A DNA stretch of 64,000 bases from an uncultured Olsenella sp. (lineage in GTDB: Bacteria; Actinomycetota; Coriobacteriia; Coriobacteriales; Atopobiaceae): contig UQIF01000001.1 of the NCBI GenBank assembly GCA_900540955.1, positions 62,001 through 126,000 on the forward strand, in the 5' to 3' direction. The notes beneath the pieces were generated by a model. It saw only the letters and a program-made list of their open reading frames with translations. It was not told where the DNA came from and searched no databases. Both the position numbers and the translations under genes were made by a program. This document shows, in pieces, positions 58,759 to 64,000 of the stretch; position 1 is the stretch's first letter, and the number at the start of each line of letters is the position of its first letter.

Positions 58759-59385
58759 TTACGGAATGTGGATCAGGCGCCGGAAGTAGACGTTGCCCGT
58801 CTCCTCCTCGAACATCCAGATGTTGAGATAGATGTCGTTCAGGTCGTTGTTCACGTCGAAGTCGGGGTCGTCGAAGGTCCCCAAGAACGTGAGGTAGGCC
58901 CGCGTTTCGCCACCCGCCTCGACGCTCTGGCGCATGTACACGTCGCGCGGGCGCCCGTTGACGTAGGCGTAGCCGTCAGTGTCGCCGATCATCATGTCGG
59001 TCTCGGTGTTGTTCCACACGGTGAAGAGCACGACGGCGTCGCCGTAGCCGTCGGTGTCTTTGCGCTCGGCTCGGACGTGGATGTTCTCGTCGGCCTCGAG
59101 GTCGATGGGGAACTCGTCGTCGGCCTCGAACCAGGCGCTGGTGTCGTCGTCTCCCTTCGCATCCTCGCCGGCGTCCTCGATTTGCTGTTGCATGCTCGAC
59201 GAGGGGCCCTCCCCGCCGTTGGTGGGGTGCTCCTCGGCGCCTCTCTCGTCCTCGGCGTCCTTGCCTGCCTCGATGGGCGGCTGCGTGTTGATCATGCCGT
59301 CCTTGTCGCGGATGTCGAGGCAGCCTGCGAGGGGAAGCGCGCAGGCCGCTGCCACCGCCAAGGCGAGGATTCCCGGGCGTCTCAT
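58759..59385 (-). CDS. Lipoprotein with DUF5067-like domain
   Basis: A 208-residue lipoprotein: signal peptide with lipobox LAGC (C22), an acidic linker rich in Glu, Asp and Gly (about 30-95), then a beta-sandwich domain (NIHVRAERKD, DAVVLFTVWNNT, GETRAYLTFLG) resembling DUF4352/DUF5067-type domains. Exported and anchored to the membrane. GGAGGGAC precedes the ATG. Its domain resembles the C-terminal domain of the lipoprotein encoded just upstream on the same strand. Confidence 0.78.
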   Translation of the reverse strand: MRRPGILALAVAAACALPLAGCLDIRDKDGMINTQPPIEAGKDAEDERGAEEHPTNGGEGPSSSMQQQIEDAGEDAKGDDDTSAWFEADDEFPIDLEADENIHVRAERKDTDGYGDAVVLFTVWNNTETDMMIGDTDGYAYVNGRPRDVYMRQSVEAGGETRAYLTFLGTFDDPDFDVNNDLNDIYLNIWMFEEETGNVYFRRLIHIP

Positions 59386-59407
59386 GGTGTCCCTCCTTAA
59401 TCGGCAC

Positions 59408-59443
59408 CGGGGCCAAGGGGCTGCTCGAGCGCCCTTGGCCCCG
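59408..59443 (-). terminator. Hairpin between the two lipoprotein genes
   Basis: Twelve-base perfect stem CGGGGCCAAGGG (59408-59419) with 59432-59443, downstream of the second lipoprotein gene on the minus strand. No T-run. Confidence 0.55.
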
Positions 59444-59474
59444 TTGTTGGTCGACTCAGTTCACGCCGCGGGCG

Positions 59475-60323
59475 TTACTGGATGTTGATGGGGTAAGAAG
59501 CGATGTCCTCGTAGGTCTCGTCGTCGTAGACGTCCAGCTGGCACTGGATGTTGACGAGCTCGTCGACGGAGTCGATGCCCTCGAAGGCGCAGAGCTTCGT
59601 GGCGGAGGTGCCGGGCAGCACCGCCGTGTAGAACCAGTTGTCGCTCATCACGCCGTTGACCGCGCAGGAGTCGTTCGGGATGGACATGGCGATCTTCTTG
59701 TCGCTGTTGTTGGTGATGGTGAGCATGATGCCGACCTGGCCCCACTCGTCGGCCGCGCGGTCGGTGGCCACGATGGTCACGATTTCGTCGTCGGCGATGG
59801 TGACGGGCGGGTCGATGGGCACGGTCGCGGCCTCGGTCGAGCTGGTCGTGCCGTCGTCGCCGTCATCGGGGTCGCCCATGTCGGTGATCTTCTCGGACTC
59901 GCGGTCGGTCTTGATCTGGTCGGCCAGGCTGTCGTCGCCCTTCTTGAAGACGAGGGACGTTTCTTCGGCTGCGAAGGTCAGCTTGTCGTCGGCGAGCTCG
60001 AGCGTGCCGGTCTCTCCGTCGTAGCCGAGCGTGCACTTCTCGATGTCCCAGGTGGAGTCCTGGACCTCGCCGAAGAGGTCGAGCGTGGCCTTGCCGTCCT
60101 CACCGAGGTAGAGGACTACCTTCATGCCCCAGTCGTTCATCATCTGGATGTCGTCCTCGGTGAGCTCGATGCCGTCGGCCTTTCCGCTTGCGAGCTCCCA
60201 GTAGCCGACCATCTTGGCGCCCTTGGCCGCCTTGCCGCCGCCACAGGCAACGAGCGCGACGCACGTCGCTATCGCGCAGATGGCGCAGCAGACGAGGGAT
60301 AGATATTTCTTCGTGGTTTTCAT
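59475..60323 (-). CDS. Two-domain lipoprotein
   Basis: A 282-residue lipoprotein with lipobox VALVAC (C27). The N-terminal domain (about 35-140) reads like a lipocalin-like/DUF domain (MVGYWELASGKADGIELTEDD, KATLDLFGE, WDIEKCTLGYDG). An acidic Ser/Thr linker follows, then a C-terminal beta-sandwich (about 175-282, ITNNSDKKIAMSIPND). No function can be assigned. It lies 82 bases from the SPFH gene on the same strand. Confidence 0.78.
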   Translation of the reverse strand: MKTTKKYLSLVCCAICAIATCVALVACGGGKAAKGAKMVGYWELASGKADGIELTEDDIQMMNDWGMKVVLYLGEDGKATLDLFGEVQDSTWDIEKCTLGYDGETGTLELADDKLTFAAEETSLVFKKGDDSLADQIKTDRESEKITDMGDPDDGDDGTTSSTEAATVPIDPPVTIADDEIVTIVATDRAADEWGQVGIMLTITNNSDKKIAMSIPNDSCAVNGVMSDNWFYTAVLPGTSATKLCAFEGIDSVDELVNIQCQLDVYDDETYEDIASYPINIQ

Positions 60324-60405
60324 GGCGTGCTCCTTCCTACGTTGTCTTGACGATATCTACGGGGGCGCAGGGCCCCCTGGCGCCGAGCGCCTTACTCGCT
60401 AGGGC

Positions 60406-61638
60406 TTAGGGGCGCTTGGTCCCGCAGCCGGAGCAGAAGTTGCCGGTGTTCTGGGTCCCGCAGTTGGGGCAGAACCAGGGGCCGGCGGCTTCAGGCTTGG
60501 GGTTTCCGCAGTTGCTGCAGAACTTGCCGGTGTTCTGGGCGCCGCACGAGCAGGTCCAGCCGCCTTCCGCCGCGGGGGCCGCGGCCACGCCGCCGACCGC
60601 CGCCGCGGGCGCCGCTTGGGCGGGAGCCTGCTGGGCAGCCTGGTTGAACAGCTGCGACGCGTTCATGCCGCCGACGCCGTTCGCCATGCCCATACCCATG
60701 AAGCCCATGGCTGCGCCGGAGGGGTTGGCCGCGGCGGTGCGCATGGCGTCGCTCTGGGCCGCGGCGATGTTTGCCGCCGCCATCGCGGGGTTGGCCATGA
60801 CGGCCGCCTTCTGGAGGTCGCGGATCATCTGCTCCTGGTCCTCGGGCGCGGAGATGGTGTTGACACCGAAGGCCGCGATCTCGAGGCCACGCAGGTCCCT
60901 CCACTGGTGCGAGAGTTCCTCGTTCAGGGCGTCGGCGAGCTCCTTGGTGTGGGCGGGTACGGCGCTGTAGCGGATGCCCATCTCGGAGATGCGCGCGAAC
61001 GCGGGCTGCAGCGCGGTCAGAAGCTCGCTCTTGAGCTGGGAGTCGATGAGGTCGCGGGTGTAGACGGAATCGACGTTGCCGCACACGTTCTTGTAGAACA
61101 TCAGGGGGTCGACAAGCTTGTAGGAGTACTCGCCGTTGCAGCGGACGGTGATGTCGACGTCGAGGCCGATCTTGTTGTCGACCACGCGGAACGGCACGGG
61201 GCTCGCGGTGCCGTACTTGTTGCCGACGATCTCCTTGGTGTTGAAGTAGTAGACCCTCTGGTCCTTGCCGGCGTCCCCGCCGAAGGTGAAGCGGCGTCCG
61301 ACCTGCTCGAACGACTTCTTAACCATGTCGCCGAGGTTGCCCGAAAAGACGGAGGGCTCGGTGCCGGTGTCGTAGACGAACTCGCCGGGCTCGGCGCAGA
61401 CCTCGACGACCTCGCCGTTCTCGACGATCATCATGCACTGGCCGTCGGCGACGGCCACGATGGAGCCGTCGGAGATGACGTTGTTCTCGCCCTTGGTGTT
61501 GGAGCTGCGGCCGCCGGTGCGCTTCTCGCCCTTGGCGACCAGGGCGTCTGCGTCGAGAGACTCGCAATAGAAGTATTCGCGCCACTGATCGGCCAAAACG
61601 CCGCCAGCTGCCCCTACGCCTGCCTTAAGAAGTCCCAT
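60406..61638 (-). CDS. SPFH-domain protein with double zinc ribbon (YdjI-like)
   Basis: A 410-residue protein: SPFH domain of the virion-core/YdjI type (about 20-280; WREYFYCESLDADALVAKG, VPFRVVDNKIGLDVDITVRCNGEYSY), an Ala/Met/Gln-rich linker (about 285-360) and two C-terminal zinc ribbons (CSCG...CSNCG and CPNCG...CSGCG). In Bacillus, ydjFGHI encodes PspA, zinc-ribbon, membrane and SPFH proteins acting in membrane stress. Here the zinc-ribbon membrane protein gene is immediately upstream; no PspA gene is in the window. Confidence 0.85.
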   Translation of the reverse strand: MGLLKAGVGAAGGVLADQWREYFYCESLDADALVAKGEKRTGGRSSNTKGENNVISDGSIVAVADGQCMMIVENGEVVEVCAEPGEFVYDTGTEPSVFSGNLGDMVKKSFEQVGRRFTFGGDAGKDQRVYYFNTKEIVGNKYGTASPVPFRVVDNKIGLDVDITVRCNGEYSYKLVDPLMFYKNVCGNVDSVYTRDLIDSQLKSELLTALQPAFARISEMGIRYSAVPAHTKELADALNEELSHQWRDLRGLEIAAFGVNTISAPEDQEQMIRDLQKAAVMANPAMAAANIAAAQSDAMRTAAANPSGAAMGFMGMGMANGVGGMNASQLFNQAAQQAPAQAAPAAAVGGVAAAPAAEGGWTCSCGAQNTGKFCSNCGNPKPEAAGPWFCPNCGTQNTGNFCSGCGTKRP

Positions 61639-61674
61639 GATCTACCCCTTTCGTCGGTGGTGCTTGTCCGTTAG

Positions 61675-62973
61675 CTAGTCTTTCTTGCTCTCGTGGTGGA
61701 TGCGCTCGGTCGTGGTGTAGTCGAAGCTGTCGTGGCTGTGCGTGATCTCGATGGAGTCGTTGTCGAGGTAGCGGTTGGCCTCGGAAGCCTCGACCGCGCT
61801 TCTCATCTGGGCCGTGAGCACCGCGCACACGAGGAGCATGACGAGCAGCGGGACGAGGATGATGAAGCCCCACTGGATGAACTCCTCGTTCTCGGCGAGG
61901 AAGCCGCCGTAGTTGACGGCCGCGAAGCAGGCGGCAAAGAAGGCGGCGAAGACGCCCAGGCCGATGAGCGCGCGCTTCTTTTTGTCGATGGGCAGGTCGC
62001 CCACGAGGCGGCCCGTCTGCCCGTTCATGGCAAAGAGGAATTGCTGGCCTTCCCAGGTGGTGCCGAGCATCCAGACGGGCATGAGCGCGTAGACCGGGTC
62101 TGCCCATTTCTTCTCGACGTCGCAGCTCTCGCAGGACACGGTGTCGTAGCCCTCGACGCTTTCGCGCAGGGCCTGCTCGACGCTCGAGTCGATTCGCTTC
62201 TGGGCGCGGTCGCGGCAGGTTTCGGCGTCCTCGTCGTAGCGGTTGGCGACGAAGCCGGGCATGTAGGCGACCGAGAAGGGCACGAGCGCCTCGTAGTCGT
62301 AGGGCTCGATGGCGTCCATGTGCGCGTCGGGCATCTTTGTGGAGCCGTCGACGGGGACGCGGGCGAAGGACATGGTGCCGTCGCGCTCGACCGTGAAGTG
62401 ATCGGTCTCGATGACCTCGTCGTCGCCCTCGTAGTGGGTGCGCGAGCGCGTCGCCTCGAAGACGGCGCTGCCGGAGGCCTCGGTGTCGTAGAGCCAGAAG
62501 GGCACGTAGACGCCCTGCACCTCGTTGATGCGGTTGCCGCCGGCGAAGCTCTTCGGCAGCAGGATCTTGCCTTCATAGTGCTTGGCCAGGGCCTGCTTGG
62601 CGGCCTTGTGGTCGAGTTTGAAGGGAATCACGAGCTGGGGCCGGAAATCGCCGGCAAGGCGATCGGCCGCGACCACGGGGTTGCCGCAGTAGGGGCACTC
62701 GGAGACGGCGGTGCTCGCGTCGCAGACGAGCTCGGCGCCACAGGACGAGCACACGTAAGCGCCGTCGAGGCCGGACGCGTCGCTGGACGCGGAGACGGAC
62801 ACTTTCTGGGCCTTCTCCTCAGCCGCCTGCTGCTTGGATGCGTAGCGGGTTTCGATGTCCGTTACGGCGAACTCGGAGTCGCAGTGGTCGCAGACGAGCA
62901 GGGCCTTCGCGCCGTCGTAACGCAGCGGGCCGCCGCATGCCGGGCACTGATAGTTGACGCTCTCGATGCCCAT
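61675..62973 (-). CDS. Zinc-ribbon membrane protein (YdjG/YdjH-like)
   Basis: A 432-residue protein with two N-terminal zinc ribbons (CPACGG...CDHC and CSSCG...CPYCG), a large soluble middle domain (VIPFKLDHKAAKQALAKHY, PFWLYDTEASG, YMPGFVANRYD) and two C-terminal membrane helices (about 345-392). It matches the TFIIB-type zinc-ribbon proteins of the YdjG kind with the membrane part fused. Forms an operon with the SPFH gene 36 bases downstream. Likely a membrane-integrity complex. Confidence 0.82.
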   Translation of the reverse strand: MGIESVNYQCPACGGPLRYDGAKALLVCDHCDSEFAVTDIETRYASKQQAAEEKAQKVSVSASSDASGLDGAYVCSSCGAELVCDASTAVSECPYCGNPVVAADRLAGDFRPQLVIPFKLDHKAAKQALAKHYEGKILLPKSFAGGNRINEVQGVYVPFWLYDTEASGSAVFEATRSRTHYEGDDEVIETDHFTVERDGTMSFARVPVDGSTKMPDAHMDAIEPYDYEALVPFSVAYMPGFVANRYDEDAETCRDRAQKRIDSSVEQALRESVEGYDTVSCESCDVEKKWADPVYALMPVWMLGTTWEGQQFLFAMNGQTGRLVGDLPIDKKKRALIGLGVFAAFFAACFAAVNYGGFLAENEEFIQWGFIILVPLLVMLLVCAVLTAQMRSAVEASEANRYLDNDSIEITHSHDSFDYTTTERIHHESKKD

Positions 62974-63205
62974 GGTCCTCTCCCTTCTCTTTTTCCGGGT
63001 TGGAAATTGTTAGCCCAAGTTTGGGGGAGGGGCGGCTCATTTGTAATAACCCGGCGGCCCGAACGGGGTCGCCGGCTGGGACGTTTGGCCCATTTTCAGC
63101 TATACAAATCCTATATGGGAAAGAAGAAATAATGTATTTTTCATATCTGAGCCAGGCCCATATCATGTGAGTCCGAGAAACAAACTGATTCTTTGGAGGC
63201 ACGTC
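62974..63205. promoter_or_regulatory. Divergent promoter region, YdjG-like / tatA
   Basis: Holds a CCGGCG/CGCCGG hairpin (about 63051-63076) and an AT-rich stretch at 63105-63150 (ATACAAATCCTATAT) where promoters for one or both genes probably lie. TGGAGG precedes tatA. Confidence 0.4.
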
Positions 63206-63424
63206 ATGATACTTGGTATGGGCGCATCCGAGCTCGTAGTGATTCTTCTGGTCGCGCTGGTGATCTTCGGGCCCAAGAACCTCCCGAAGCTCGGTGCCTC
63301 CATGGGCAAGACGGTCAAGAACTTCCGCGAGGGCTTGGAGAGCGACGACGACCCCAAGCCAAAAGCCGCCGAGGCGCACGTGTCCGAGGCCGCGGCGGAG
63401 GACGCCGAAGACGCCGACGCGTAA
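63206..63424 (+). CDS. tatA: TatA/E twin-arginine translocase subunit
   Basis: A 72-residue protein with one N-terminal membrane helix (ASELVVILLVALVIFGP), the FGP hinge, and the amphipathic helix NLPKLGASMGKTVKNFREG, followed by an acidic tail. It forms the pore-forming oligomer for export of folded proteins. The ATG at 63206 follows TGGAGG. tatC is not in the window. Confidence 0.92.
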   Translation: MILGMGASELVVILLVALVIFGPKNLPKLGASMGKTVKNFREGLESDDDPKPKAAEAHVSEAAAEDAEDADA

Positions 63425-63455
63425 GCCCTGTCCTTATCAATAGATTTCCTCTTCC

Positions 63456-63502
63456 CACAGCGACGCCCCCCCGGGACTCCTTCCCCTGGGGGCGTCGCTG
63501 TG
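63456..63502. terminator. Terminator between tatA and the LysR gene
   Basis: Fifteen-base perfect stem CACAGCGACGCCCCC (63456-63470) with 63488-63502, between convergent genes. Confidence 0.8.
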
Positions 63503-63536
63503 CGCTTATCAGCGCGGCGTATGAGGATCGGTTTGC

Positions 63537-64000
63537 CTACGAAAGGTCGCCAAGAAGGGCGATGACGGTGCGGTAAAGGTCTGAGGGGGTGTGCTGGGCC
63601 TTCCAGATGACGGCGGCACGGCTCTCGAGCTCGCGGCATTCGAGCGTCTTTATGAACTGGTCGCCGGTGTCGGTCACGCGGATCAGCGAGCGGGGCACGA
63701 GCGCGCACCCCATCGACTCGCGCGCCCACAGCGCCGCGGTGCGCGGGTCGTCGACGACGGTGGTCATGCGCAGGTCCCCTCCCATGACCTCGAATGCCTT
63801 CCCGAGCTCGGCGACGAGCCTCCTGCTCACGATGAGGGGCAGGCCGGACAGATCCTCCAAGGTGCAGGAGGCCTCCTCGCCGACCTCGAGCGCGGGCGGC
63901 ATGACGGCGACCAGGGGCTCGGTCTCGGCAAAGCGGCAACGCAGCCCGTCGCTTTTGAAGGGCGTCCTCACGACGCCGATGTCCACAATGCCGCCGTCGA
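63537..64000 (-). CDS. LysR-family regulator, C-terminal part (runs off the window)
   Basis: About 154 residues of the effector-binding half of a LysR protein. DGGIVDIGVVRTP at the window edge matches the start of the second subdomain, and LPLIVSRRLVAELGKAF and GCALVPRSLIRV follow. The N-terminal helix-turn-helix lies beyond base 64000. Complete downstream end; no frameshift seen. Confidence 0.82.
   Translation of the reverse strand, partial: DGGIVDIGVVRTPFKSDGLRCRFAETEPLVAVMPPALEVGEEASCTLEDLSGLPLIVSRRLVAELGKAFEVMGGDLRMTTVVDDPRTAALWARESMGCALVPRSLIRVTDTGDQFIKTLECRELESRAAVIWKAQHTPSDLYRTVIALLGDLS

Overview
The window is high-GC DNA from an anaerobic actinobacterium, most likely a gut Coriobacteriia (Eggerthellales/Coriobacteriales-like). 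The reasons are the GC-rich codon use, membrane-bound LuxR regulators, many flavin and iron-sulfur oxidoreductases, PucR-type regulators, a YdjG/YdjI-like pair and a bacterial Elp3. The genus cannot be fixed from this sequence alone. No rRNA, tRNA or CRISPR array was seen.

Layout. 1-12029 is mostly housekeeping: RluA-type pseudouridine synthase, a processive glycosyltransferase, IMP dehydrogenase, a TetR regulator with its membrane-protein target, leucyl-tRNA synthetase and two peptidase/amidotransferase loci. 12236-17702 carries a small four-helix membrane protein, a metallo-beta-lactamase fold hydrolase, a methyltransferase, Elp3 and an MFS transporter. 17825-30235 is an accessory redox/acyl region: acyl kinase, phosphotransacylase, acyl carrier protein (ACP) and CocE-type hydrolase on the minus strand, divergent from a PucR regulator, followed by an iron-sulfur flavodoxin, a fumarate-reductase-like flavoprotein and a NuoG/GltD + NuoF-like electron-transfer pair. 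30466-37253 is a lower-GC island with a duplicated membrane LuxR regulator, two small secreted beta-rich proteins and an ABC exporter. 37574-45009 is a second accessory region built from the same parts as the first: iron-sulfur flavodoxin, PucR, TetR, then thiolase, DUF35, ACP, phosphotransacylase and acyl kinase. 45060-49423 holds LysR, a DUF1097-like protein and an old-yellow-enzyme/2-enoate-reductase homologue. 49507-49687 is a regularly spaced repeat array. 49744-58705 has MgtC, phosphofructokinase, a REP-associated transposase with flanking REP-like hairpins, phenylacetate-CoA ligase plus an ACT protein, and a three-gene two-component system. 58759-64000 has lipoproteins, an SPFH protein and zinc-ribbon membrane protein, TatA and a truncated LysR gene.

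The main candidate for a new system is the pair of cassettes at 17825-22172 and 40856-45009. Each couples a different acyl-releasing enzyme (CocE-type alpha/beta hydrolase, or thiolase + DUF35) to a dedicated ACP, a phosphotransacylase and a butyrate-kinase-family enzyme. Each has a PucR regulator and an iron-sulfur flavodoxin with an unusual fused zinc ribbon nearby. The inference is that an acyl group cut from a ketone or ester substrate is captured on the ACP, converted to acyl phosphate and used to make ATP. The gene families and order are read directly; the ACP-dependent route is a hypothesis.
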